Source: Afifellaceae bacterium (GTDB taxonomy: Bacteria; Pseudomonadota; Alphaproteobacteria; Rhizobiales; Afifellaceae). From it: a DNA stretch of 64,000 nt. Positions within the stretch are counted from its first letter, which is position 1, and the number at the start of each line of letters is the position of its first letter. Below, piece after piece: positions 54,385 through 62,859 of the stretch. The stretch covers positions 1 through 64,000 of the forward strand of contig JANQRH010000025.1 of the NCBI GenBank assembly GCA_028284625.1, given 5' to 3'. The notes beneath the pieces were generated by a model that saw only the letters and a program-made list of their open reading frames with translations, had not been told where the DNA came from and did not search any database. The position numbers were made by a program, and so were the translations under genes.

Positions 54385-55617
54385 CTACGCGCCGGCGCTA
54401 CTCACGACAGCGAAGCGTGGTGCTTCGGCGTCTCCGGGTGCGGCCGTGCCGAGATATTGGTCGACGAGGCCGTTGATGACGGAGAGCCCGTCGAGCAGGC
54501 CGGGGATGTGCACTTTCGATGGCCGCCGCCGATGCGGCAGCGCACGCAGCGCCTCCGCCATCTGGTGCGGGCTTGTCGTGTCGTCGGGCAACAGCACCGA
54601 AACAAGCCCGAGATCGGCCGCCCGCTTGGCGCGGATATATTGCTCCGCCCGCGGCGTCGTGCGGGGCAGGATGAGCGCGCGTTTGTCCATGGAGAGGATT
54701 TCGCAGAACGTATTGTAGCCGCCCATCGCAACGACGGCGGCGGCGCGCTGCATCAGCGCCTCCATGTTGGCCTCAAACGCGATCGCCTCCACATGCTTCA
54801 GCCGCGCCACGCGCTCCATGAAGCCGGTCTGCTGGTTTGTGCCCATGAACGGCCCCATCACGATCTTCGCCGGCATGTTGAGCGTCGGGTCGAACTCGTA
54901 GGCCCTGAGCACCCAATCGACCAGCATGGCGCCATCGCCGCCGCCGCCGGTCGTAACCAGGAAGAAGGGCTCCTCGATCCCATGCGGCGGCGGGTAAAGG
55001 CCGGAGGGCGTCTTGCCGCGCCTGAGATATCCGGTGAAACGCGTCTTCTGCCGAACCGCCTCCGAGACGGCGATCCCGTCAAGCGGGTCGTGCACCTCTT
55101 CAAGTCCGTAGATCCAGATGTGATCGTAAAGCTGCTCCAGCGACGGCAGCGAATGTTTGCGCTCCCATTCCGCCGCCAGCCGCGATGGCTCGTCCATCAC
55201 ATCCCTGAGGCCAAGCACGAGGAGCTTGTTCTTGTCCTTGAGGTAGCGAAGCGTGTCTTCGACTTCGCCCCTCAGGCCAAGCGGCTCCTTGTCGACCAGA
55301 AAGATGTCGGGCTCAAAGACCCGCGCCGTCTCCAGAATGATCGATGACCGGATCGTCATCAAGTCTTCGATGGAGATGCCGGGGCTGTGAGGCTGATAGT
55401 TCTCGTTGGCCAACTTCACCACGCCGGGCACGCGGATGAAGTCAACGTTTGGCGAAAAGCTAAACGCGCCGACGATTGGCGAGCCGGCGATCATGAGGAT
55501 CGAAAGGTCCTCGCGATAGGCCACCAATGACTGCGCAATGGCGCGGCAGCGCCTCAGATGCCCGAGCCCGAAAGAATCGTGGCTGTAGATCAGCATCCGC
55601 GGCTGACGATTGCTCAA
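54385..55617 (-). CDS. GT-B glycosyltransferase (COG4671-like), first gene of the glycan operon
   Basis: 410 residues. The N-terminus MLIYSHDSFGLGHLRRCRA (after a short lead) is the twin of the gene at 50977; the donor half has AMGGYNTFCEILSMDKRALI and PRTTPRAEQYIRAKRA. A TTG start at 55617 is preferred over the ATG at 55596, because GAGGAG lies seven bases before it and the lead SNRQPR precedes the first strand. It starts the five-gene operon; a 170-base gap divides it from the divergent cyclase gene. Confidence 0.88.
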   Translation of the reverse strand: MSNRQPRMLIYSHDSFGLGHLRRCRAIAQSLVAYREDLSILMIAGSPIVGAFSFSPNVDFIRVPGVVKLANENYQPHSPGISIEDLMTIRSSIILETARVFEPDIFLVDKEPLGLRGEVEDTLRYLKDKNKLLVLGLRDVMDEPSRLAAEWERKHSLPSLEQLYDHIWIYGLEEVHDPLDGIAVSEAVRQKTRFTGYLRRGKTPSGLYPPPHGIEEPFFLVTTGGGGDGAMLVDWVLRAYEFDPTLNMPAKIVMGPFMGTNQQTGFMERVARLKHVEAIAFEANMEALMQRAAAVVAMGGYNTFCEILSMDKRALILPRTTPRAEQYIRAKRAADLGLVSVLLPDDTTSPHQMAEALRALPHRRRPSKVHIPGLLDGLSVINGLVDQYLGTAAPGDAEAPRFAVVSSAGA

Positions 55618-55789
55618 TGTCGCTCTCCTCGATTGGCAATCTGCCCCTTCGGCGGCGGAGCATCGGCATTTTTCGGCGCGGCGCAACCCACTCCGCGTCT
55701 CCTCGCGGCACTGTGCGAACGCGCGAGGAGGATTAGCTGGTCCCGGTCCTGCGCGCACCTTAATTTGCCGGGCACCAGTCACCTTCAGG

Positions 55790-57151
55790 ATGGCGACCAT
55801 TATGGCGATTCTCTCCAGCCTTGCTTTCTGGCGACCAAATTCCGGTGCGGCCGAGCCGCTATTGCCGCGCGTCCAGGCGCTGATCAGCCGGCAGGAATTG
55901 GAGAGCGAGCGCCTGATCGGCTGGGCGCAGCTCGGCGTCGTCGTCTTCTTCGGTCTTCTATGGGCCGTGGCGCCGCGGCCGGACGACGCGACATTGTTTC
56001 AGCCGGTGCCGATCGCGCTGTCGTTCTATCTGGTGTTCACGACCATCCGGCTGGTGCTGAGTTATGTCAGCGTACTGCCCGGCTGGTTGCTCTTTATTTC
56101 CATGGTACTCGACGTCGGCCTGCTGCTTGGCCTCATATGGACGTTTCACATTCAATATGGGCAGACCGCCGCGTTCTATCTGAAGATCCCGACCTTCGCT
56201 TACATCTTCGTCTTCATCGCATTACGTGCGCTGCGCTTCGACGCGCGCTTCGTGCTCGCGACGGGTTTCTTGGCGGCGTTCGGCTGGCTCGGCATGGTCA
56301 TCTACGCCGTCAACACCAGCGGCATGGACGCCATCACCCGCAGCTTCGTCGACTATCTCAGCTCCAACTCCATTCTGATCGGCGCGGAGATCGACAAGAT
56401 CGTCGCCATCCTCGTCGTTACCGCCATTCTGGCGCTTGCCATTCGTCGCGCCGGTCAGGTGCTGGCGAGCTCCATCAAGGAAGAAGTGCGCACGCGCGAC
56501 ATGATCCGCTTCCTGCCGCGCGACGTCGCCGATGTCGTCACCAGCGCGCAGGACATCGTGAAGCCTGGCGACGCGGATGAGCGTGAGGCGGCGGTACTCA
56601 TGCTCGACCTGCGCGGCTTCACGCGCTTCTGCGCCGGCAAGTCGCCGCGTGAGGTCGTCGATCTCCTTGTCAGCTTTCACAAGCGCATCGTGCCGATCGT
56701 CACGGGCTATCGCGGCGTCGTGGACAAATATCTGGGCGATGGCGTCATGGCGACATTCGGCGCCGCCCACGCTTCGCCGACCGCGGCGGCCGACGCACTT
56801 CAAGCGCTAGACGCCATCATCGCAGAGGCGCGCGAGTGGCATGAGACGCTGTCGCAATCGGAATCCGATCCGCCCTTCGTTAACGGCGCCGTCACGGCCG
56901 GGCCGGTCGTGTTCGCAGCGCTCGGTGACGACGAGCGGCTGGAATACACCATCATCGGAGAGGCGGTGAACCTCGCCGCCAAGATCGAGAAGCACAACAA
57001 GACCGAAGGGTCGATGGCACTGGTGCCGCTCGCCGATTACGAGCACGCGGTCGCGCAGGGCTATGAGCCGCAGCGCGATCCGGAGATCGTCAAGGGCCGC
57101 AACGTCGCCGGCGTCGGCGAGCCGATGGACCTGGTCGTCGTGGCCCGCTGA
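55790..57151 (+). CDS. Membrane-bound class III adenylate/guanylate cyclase
   Basis: 453 residues: six helices (30-220), a linking segment SIKEEVRTRDMIRFLPRDVAD that resembles the cyclase-transducing region, and a cyclase domain. Metal Asp residues lie in VLMLDLRGFTRF and KYLGDGVMATF, and IIGEAVNLAAKIE keeps the catalytic Asn but has Lys for the usual Arg, and Glu for the base-reading Asp. It should make cAMP or cGMP at the inner membrane. The start at 55790 is uncertain: ATG at 55802 has AGGA at a better distance. It is divergent from the glycan operon. Confidence 0.88.
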   Translation: MATIMAILSSLAFWRPNSGAAEPLLPRVQALISRQELESERLIGWAQLGVVVFFGLLWAVAPRPDDATLFQPVPIALSFYLVFTTIRLVLSYVSVLPGWLLFISMVLDVGLLLGLIWTFHIQYGQTAAFYLKIPTFAYIFVFIALRALRFDARFVLATGFLAAFGWLGMVIYAVNTSGMDAITRSFVDYLSSNSILIGAEIDKIVAILVVTAILALAIRRAGQVLASSIKEEVRTRDMIRFLPRDVADVVTSAQDIVKPGDADEREAAVLMLDLRGFTRFCAGKSPREVVDLLVSFHKRIVPIVTGYRGVVDKYLGDGVMATFGAAHASPTAAADALQALDAIIAEAREWHETLSQSESDPPFVNGAVTAGPVVFAALGDDERLEYTIIGEAVNLAAKIEKHNKTEGSMALVPLADYEHAVAQGYEPQRDPEIVKGRNVAGVGEPMDLVVVAR

Positions 57152-57344
57152 GAGCCCGTTTGAGAATGCCGGCCACGCGCCGTGTCGATAGCTCGTCAGA
57201 CGGCCACCTGCCAGGAAAAGGCCGGTTCAGGGCTCTTCTCTCTTGATTTCAGAGCCAGGACCGACCATGTCGGCGCGAGCCAACGTCTGATGATCCAATC
57301 CCCCAGCGTGAGGTTGAATTTTCAAACAGGCTCTGAGCCAGCCG

Positions 57345-60300
57345 CTATTCCGCCGGCGTGGCTGAGGGGAGGGCGCCGAGCCGCTCCGCACGCCGGGCCT
57401 CGCGTCGCGCACGCCGCCGTGCCCGCCATTCCGATGTATTGGCAACCGCCATCAGCGCTGCCGGTGTGACGAACAGCGTCAGAACGGTCGCGAACCCGAG
57501 GCCGAACACGATCGCCGTCGACAGCTGGACCCACCATTGCGTCGATGGCGCGCCGATCGCGATCTCTCGCTCAAGGAAGTTGATGTTGATGCCGAAGGCG
57601 ATCGCCATGACGCCGAGCATGGCGGTGACGGCCGTCAGAAGCACCGGGCGCGCGCGCTCGCGACAGGTCTGCAGGATCGCCTCATAGGCACCGCGGCCTT
57701 CGCGCTTGAGGCGGTCATAGGTGTCGATCAGCACGATGTTGTTGTTCACGATGACACCCGCATTGGCGATCACCCCAATGCCCGTCATCACGACGCCGAA
57801 TGCCTGGCCCATGACCATGAGGCCGATCAGAACGCCGACGGTGGACATGACCACGGCCGACAAGACGATGATCACGCTGGAGAAGCGGTTGAACTGCGCC
57901 AGGAGCACCGCAAAGATCAGGAACAAAGCCGCACCGAACGCATTGACGAGAAACGCGCTCGCTTTCTCACGCTCCTCGTCCTCGCCCTTCATGCGATAGG
58001 TCACGCCCTCGCCGAGATCGGCGGTCTCAAGCGCCGCCAGGACCTGCTGCTGCACGACGGCCGACTGGACCTCCTCCGCGACATTGGCCGTGACGGTCAC
58101 CACGCGAGAACCATCGACGCGGTTGATGAGCCCGACTTTCGGCGCAGCGCTGCGGGTGACGAAATTGCCGATCGGCACGGCGCCCGAGCCGGTGACCATG
58201 GTCAGCTCGTCAAGCTGGTCGAGGCTGCGACGGTCTTCGGGAAAGCGCACCAGGATGTCGACCGATTTGTCGGTGGAGGAGGGCCGGTACTCGGAGACCT
58301 TCACGCCGTTGGTGACAAGCTGCACGGCGGTCCCGACGCTGGCGGGGCTGGCGCCGAACTTCGCGGCCTCCGCCTTGTCGACTTCGAGCTTCCAATCGAT
58401 GCCGGGGAGCGGCAGCCCGTCATCGACGTCTCGCGTGTCGGGGTTGGCGCGGACAATGTCGGCGGCCACAAGTGCGGCGGGGAACAACAGGTCGGGATTG
58501 AGCGAGGAGAGCTCAAGCGTGATCGGCTTGCCAGTCGGCGGGCCGGCCGCCGGCCCGGTGACCTCGATGATCACGCCGGGGACGCCAGCGGTCTTCCCGC
58601 GAATTTCGTCGAAGATCTCGCTCGCTTTGCGGCGCTCCTGCCAGTCGATCAACTCAAACTGGATCGTGCCGACCGTGTCCTCCGTTACGTCCTGCGCGCC
58701 TTGCTGGCCTCCGCCGGCGCGCGCATAGACGGTTTCGATCTCCTCCATGTCCAACAGGTGCTTCTCGACCTGGCGGACCAGATTGTCCTTCTCGAAGATG
58801 GAAATGTTGCCGCGGGCGCGCACCTGGACGATGCCGAATTCCGGCTCCACGTCGGGGAAGAACTCCACGCCGTTGCCGAACTTGCCGTAGGTCTGCACGA
58901 CGCCGACGAGTAGCAGGCCAGCCAGCGCCAACGTGATCAGCGGATAAGCCAGCACGACCTTGACCAGCCGCATATAGGGGCCGCGATCCTGTAGCGCCTC
59001 GTCTTTCGGCTGAGACGCACGGCCAAGCATCGCGCCAAGCGTTGGCGTGAAGATGAGCGCCACCACAAGGGAAGCCGTTAGCGTGGCGATCAGTGTCAGC
59101 GGCAGATACTTCATGAACTCGCCGACAATGCCTGGCCAGAAGAGGAGCGGCGAGAAAGCGGCAACGCGCGTGGCCGTGGCCGCCGTGACCGGGCCGGCCA
59201 TGCGCTTGGCGGCAAGCGAATAGGCCGCGCGTGGCTCCATGCCTTCGGACAGCCGGCGCTCTGCATATTCCGACACGATAATGGCGTCGTCGACGAGCAT
59301 GCCGACGGCGAGGATCAGCGAAAACAGTACGACGATGTTGACCGTGAGCCCGGCAAGCTGCAGCGCGAGGATTGCGGCGAGGAACGAGCCCGGGATGGCA
59401 ATCCCGATGAACAGGGAGGCGCGCGCGCCGAGCACTGTCAGCATGATCACGATGACCAAGAGAACCGCGGTGGTGACGCTGTTCTGCAGCTCGCTCAGCA
59501 TGATGCGGATGTCTTTCGACTTGTCCTGCGAGAACGAGACTTCCACCGTGTCCGGCCAGGTCGCGGAAAGCTGCTCGATGACGGCGCGCGTTGCGTCGAC
59601 CGTTTCGATGAGGTTGGCGCCGGTGCGCTTGGAGACCTCGATCGTGATCGCCGCCTTGCCGTTAACCCGCGAGATCGTGTCCGGATCCTTGAAGGTCGGA
59701 CGGACGGTCGCCACGTCGCCGAGCGTGACGGCGGCGTCACCCGACGCGACGATCGGGAAGTTGTCGATGTCCTCCGGCGTTTCGATCAAGGAGGGCACCT
59801 TGACGGCGAAGCGTCCGGCACTGCTTTCCAATGCGCCGGCCGCCACGAGGCTGTTGCCGAGGCTGAACGCCGATACCAGCTCATGCAGCGAGATGCCGTA
59901 GCTCTCCATGTGCATCGGCTCGGCGATGATCTCCACCACCTCCTCGCGGTCGCCGTTGAGGCTGGCGCTTAGGACACCCGGGATCTGTTCAATCGCCGTC
60001 TCCGCCTGGCGCGCCAGATGAAGCAGCGTGCGCTCCGGAACGTCACCGCCGAGCGAGACGACAAGGACGGGGAACAGTGAGAGATTGACCTCGTTGACAT
60101 GTGGCTCGTCGGCGTCGCTTGGAAGCTCGCCCTTTGCGTCGTCCACCGCGGCGCGGACATCGGCGAGCGCAGCGTCGGAATCGAAGCCTGCCTCAAACTC
60201 CAGCAACACATAGCCGCCGCCCTCGAACGCCGAGGAGCGCATCTCCTTCACGTTCTCCACCGACTTAAGCTGCGTCTCCAGCGGCTTCAGGATCAGCCGC

Positions 60301-60482
60301 TCCGCATCCTCCGGGCTGATGCCGCGCTGCGTGACGTTCGTATAGATGATCGGAATGGCGACATCCGGCTCCGCCTCTTTCGGAATCGTCATGTAAGCGG
60401 AGAAGCCCGCCACGAGCAGAAAGAGCAGCGTCATGATCGTCAGCCGCGCGTGGCTGATCGCATAATCGACGGGATTGAGCAT
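57345..60482 (-). CDS. RND efflux transporter inner-membrane pump
   Basis: 1045 residues with the two repeated halves of RND pumps, 12 helices and two large periplasmic domains. The proton-relay acids are present in VGMLVDDAIIVSEYAERR; the N-terminus is MLNPVDYAISHARLTI rather than AcrB-like, as in many alphaproteobacterial pumps. It follows the adaptor gene by 24 bases. No outer membrane channel gene is nearby, so a common TolC is expected. Substrate is unknown. Confidence 0.95.
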   Translation of the reverse strand: MLNPVDYAISHARLTIMTLLFLLVAGFSAYMTIPKEAEPDVAIPIIYTNVTQRGISPEDAERLILKPLETQLKSVENVKEMRSSAFEGGGYVLLEFEAGFDSDAALADVRAAVDDAKGELPSDADEPHVNEVNLSLFPVLVVSLGGDVPERTLLHLARQAETAIEQIPGVLSASLNGDREEVVEIIAEPMHMESYGISLHELVSAFSLGNSLVAAGALESSAGRFAVKVPSLIETPEDIDNFPIVASGDAAVTLGDVATVRPTFKDPDTISRVNGKAAITIEVSKRTGANLIETVDATRAVIEQLSATWPDTVEVSFSQDKSKDIRIMLSELQNSVTTAVLLVIVIMLTVLGARASLFIGIAIPGSFLAAILALQLAGLTVNIVVLFSLILAVGMLVDDAIIVSEYAERRLSEGMEPRAAYSLAAKRMAGPVTAATATRVAAFSPLLFWPGIVGEFMKYLPLTLIATLTASLVVALIFTPTLGAMLGRASQPKDEALQDRGPYMRLVKVVLAYPLITLALAGLLLVGVVQTYGKFGNGVEFFPDVEPEFGIVQVRARGNISIFEKDNLVRQVEKHLLDMEEIETVYARAGGGQQGAQDVTEDTVGTIQFELIDWQERRKASEIFDEIRGKTAGVPGVIIEVTGPAAGPPTGKPITLELSSLNPDLLFPAALVAADIVRANPDTRDVDDGLPLPGIDWKLEVDKAEAAKFGASPASVGTAVQLVTNGVKVSEYRPSSTDKSVDILVRFPEDRRSLDQLDELTMVTGSGAVPIGNFVTRSAAPKVGLINRVDGSRVVTVTANVAEEVQSAVVQQQVLAALETADLGEGVTYRMKGEDEEREKASAFLVNAFGAALFLIFAVLLAQFNRFSSVIIVLSAVVMSTVGVLIGLMVMGQAFGVVMTGIGVIANAGVIVNNNIVLIDTYDRLKREGRGAYEAILQTCRERARPVLLTAVTAMLGVMAIAFGININFLEREIAIGAPSTQWWVQLSTAIVFGLGFATVLTLFVTPAALMAVANTSEWRARRRARREARRAERLGALPSATPAE

Positions 60483-60506
60483 GCGGGCGATGTCCTTCGG
60501 CGGCTC

Positions 60507-61604
60507 TTACGAGCGCGAGATCAAAGCGGGCGATGCCGCTTCCAAATCAACGGCGTCGACCTTCTGTCCGTCCTTCACGAAATCCTGGCCCTGAACGATG
60601 ATCCGCGCGCCATCCACCGGACCGTTCACCCAGACCTCGTCGCGTGCGTCCTCGACGATGGCGACAGCGACGGATTCCACGATGCCGTCGGGCGTGACGG
60701 TGCGAATGCTGAGCTCGCCGTCGGCGGAGAAGGTGAGGGCGGAGCGGACCACGCGAACAGCATCCACCGGCGCGAGCTGGAACTGCACTTCCGCCGTCAC
60801 GCCGTCGGGAATGGCGTGATCGGCATTATCGAGCTCCACCTCAACGCGGTAGGTGCGCGTGCCGGCACTCGAAGTCGGCGACACAAACCGTACCATCCCG
60901 TTCACCGTCTGCCCGGTGACGAGGCGCACATCCGCTTGGCTGCCGATCTTGATGCTGCCGAGCTGTCGTTCGGCAATGTTGGCGACCGCCAGCATCGGGT
61001 CGAGAGCGATCACCTCCGCCACCATCGCACCGACATCCAAGGCCTGTCCGGCGCTGACGGGGACGTCGCTGACAAGGCCGGAGATCGGCGCGAGAACAAG
61101 ACCGCGATCGTACTCGGCCTGAGCAAGCGCGAGGCCGGCTTCGGCGGCACGCAGCTCTGCTTCAAGCTGCTTCTTTTCGTTCGCAGCGATCACGCCGCGC
61201 TCAATCAGGCGCGCCTTGGCTTCAAGATCGGTGCGTCGCTGCTCAACCTGCGCTTCCGCCTGCTCTACCTGCGCGTGGCGGGCCTCGTCGGACAGCGTGG
61301 CGATCACGTCGCCTTCCGACACGCGGTCGCCGCGCCGCACCTTCAACTCAACGATCGTGCCCAAAGCACGGGTGACGGCGCGAGCGCGGTCATCGGCTTC
61401 GGTACGTCCGGAAAGGACGAGCCGGCCGACATGGTTTTCTACGCGCGCGCGGATCACGGCGACGCGGAAGGGCGGCCGCTCCGCTACAGCTTCTGTCTCG
61501 ACGGTGGCCGTCGCCGGGTCCTCGGTGCGTCCGAGCACGCCGGATCCGATCCATAAGGTTGCAGCAACAACGATCGCGACTGCTGCGATACGACTATATT
61601 TCAT
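60507..61604 (-). CDS. RND efflux periplasmic adaptor (membrane fusion protein)
   Basis: 365 residues. One N-terminal helix (IAAVAIVVAATLWIGSG), a lipoyl-like part ALGTIVELKVRRGDRVSEG, a coiled-coil hairpin rich in Ala/Glu (QVEQAEAQVEQRRTDLEA), then the matching half-motif LVLAPISGLVSDVPVSAGQ and a beta-barrel. It links the pump to an outer membrane channel. Its start is three bases after the TetR-type stop, so regulator and pump form one operon. Confidence 0.93.
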   Translation of the reverse strand: MKYSRIAAVAIVVAATLWIGSGVLGRTEDPATATVETEAVAERPPFRVAVIRARVENHVGRLVLSGRTEADDRARAVTRALGTIVELKVRRGDRVSEGDVIATLSDEARHAQVEQAEAQVEQRRTDLEAKARLIERGVIAANEKKQLEAELRAAEAGLALAQAEYDRGLVLAPISGLVSDVPVSAGQALDVGAMVAEVIALDPMLAVANIAERQLGSIKIGSQADVRLVTGQTVNGMVRFVSPTSSAGTRTYRVEVELDNADHAIPDGVTAEVQFQLAPVDAVRVVRSALTFSADGELSIRTVTPDGIVESVAVAIVEDARDEVWVNGPVDGARIIVQGQDFVKDGQKVDAVDLEAASPALISRS

Positions 61605-61607
61605 AAT

Positions 61608-62255
61608 CTATGCCTCGGCGTTGGGGCGGACGCTTGGCGGTTCCACGGTGCCCTTCAGCAGGGCGCCAACCACGGCGAACACCTCGGCGACCTCGCGCTC
61701 AGGATCGAAATCCGTAGCGACCGCGCGGCGAACGAAGAGCCCGTCGGAGAGCTTGGAGATGATGGATGCAACGAAGTGCGAATCGATCGACTGATCGACC
61801 GCGCCGGCTTCCTTGGCGGCGTCGAATGCGCTGACGAAATGGGCGTGAAGGCCGCTGGCGAAATCCGTCTGAAGTGCGGCGACGGAGGCGTTGCGCGTCG
61901 CCTCAGCCCAGATTTCCAAACAAAGCTGCGCCTTGCCGCACATGTCGTCATGGAAGTGGCGGCGACCGAGATCGCGGAAGGCCTCAACGAAGTGCGCTCC
62001 GCTTTCCTGGAGTTGGCTGAACTCATCGGCGAGCCTGCCGCGGTCGCGCTCGCAGAGCCCGGCCACCAGCGCATCCTTTGAGGCGAAATAGCGGTAGAGG
62101 TTGCCGGGGCTCATGCCGGCTTCAGCAGCCACGTCCTGCATGGTCGCGCGGTGAAAGCCGGCGCGCACGAAGCTGCGCTCTGCCGCATCAAGAATATGCG
62201 TGCGGCGATCGATCTCCGGCTCGTGCGTTTCGGTGCGCAAAGCGGCTTGGGTCAT
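61608..62255 (-). CDS. TetR/AcrR family regulator of the RND operon
   Basis: 215 residues. The N-terminal helix-turn-helix ATMQDVAAEAGMSPGNLYRYF with FASKDALVAGL is clear, followed by a ligand-binding helical part. The ATG at 62255 is chosen; an upstream frame to 62288 runs into the operator. As first gene of the operon it would repress itself and the pump. Confidence 0.93.
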   Translation of the reverse strand: MTQAALRTETHEPEIDRRTHILDAAERSFVRAGFHRATMQDVAAEAGMSPGNLYRYFASKDALVAGLCERDRGRLADEFSQLQESGAHFVEAFRDLGRRHFHDDMCGKAQLCLEIWAEATRNASVAALQTDFASGLHAHFVSAFDAAKEAGAVDQSIDSHFVASIISKLSDGLFVRRAVATDFDPEREVAEVFAVVGALLKGTVEPPSVRPNAEA

Positions 62256-62273
62256 GGGTATTGCCTGTCGTCG

Positions 62274-62312
62274 TGAATGAACGCTCATTCACATGAGAAT
62301 GAAGATTCATTC
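62274..62312. promoter_or_regulatory. Double palindromic operator candidate for the TetR regulator
   Basis: Two dyads in 39 bases: TGAATGA-ACGC-TCATTCA at 62274-62291 and GAATGAA-GA-TTCATTC at 62297-62312. They share the AATGA half-site and lie 19-57 bases before the tetR start. Confidence 0.7.
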
Positions 62313-62859
62313 ACCTGTGCCAGCGGTCCGAGAATGTCAAGCGAATCAACAAGATGTTACCTGCGGACCAAAAGGCCAAGCGGTTTCATGCCAGCCGCAT
62401 GTTTCAGAACTTTGTCGTGGAGGATGAGAATTGTTTCGAATCGGTCGCCATCGGGCCGTTTGCGACATTTCGATACAATTTGCCGGGTCGGCGCGAGATG
62501 ACAGCGCGCCTGCACTCTCAAATTGTGGGGTGAGAGATGAACTCCGACTGTTTTTGCTGTCGTCTCAGCGGTTTCTAAGGCGTCTATCCACAGGCCGCCC
62601 TCGCCAACCCAAGTGGTGCTGTGTATCGTCGCGAAGTCCAGTGGCGTGCCTGGGGAACTGGCGGCGGGTAGGCCTGATTTGCTGTGCAATGCGCGAGTCC
62701 TGTTCTTGAGTCTGCGCGCCCCCGATCATGTGATCCGTTCCTGCCCGCCCTGGGCCGGCTGAGCGCCGGCATAAGAGATTGTGGTGCAGCGCAGGCGTCC
62801 GCGCCTGCGCGACGAGGAGGGGCCAAGGCCGTGCGGCCGTTTACGACGGGAATGCGGCT
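62313..62859. other. Gene-free stretch before the nSTAND gene
   Basis: About 550 bases with no convincing gene; open frames at 62357-62709 on both strands lack features. A perfect 9-base-pair stem, GCGCAGGCG-TCCG-CGCCTGCGC, lies at 62790-62811, about 50 bases before the next start, with CGAGGAGGGGCC after it. Confidence 0.5.

Noticed and set aside
57537-58913. Long plus-strand open frame (458 codons) across the RND pump
   Set aside because: Antisense to the pump and rich in His/Asp/Arg as expected from a shadow of a GC-rich gene.
62357-62709. Short open frames on both strands before the nSTAND gene
   Set aside because: No motif, no ribosome site and mutual overlap.
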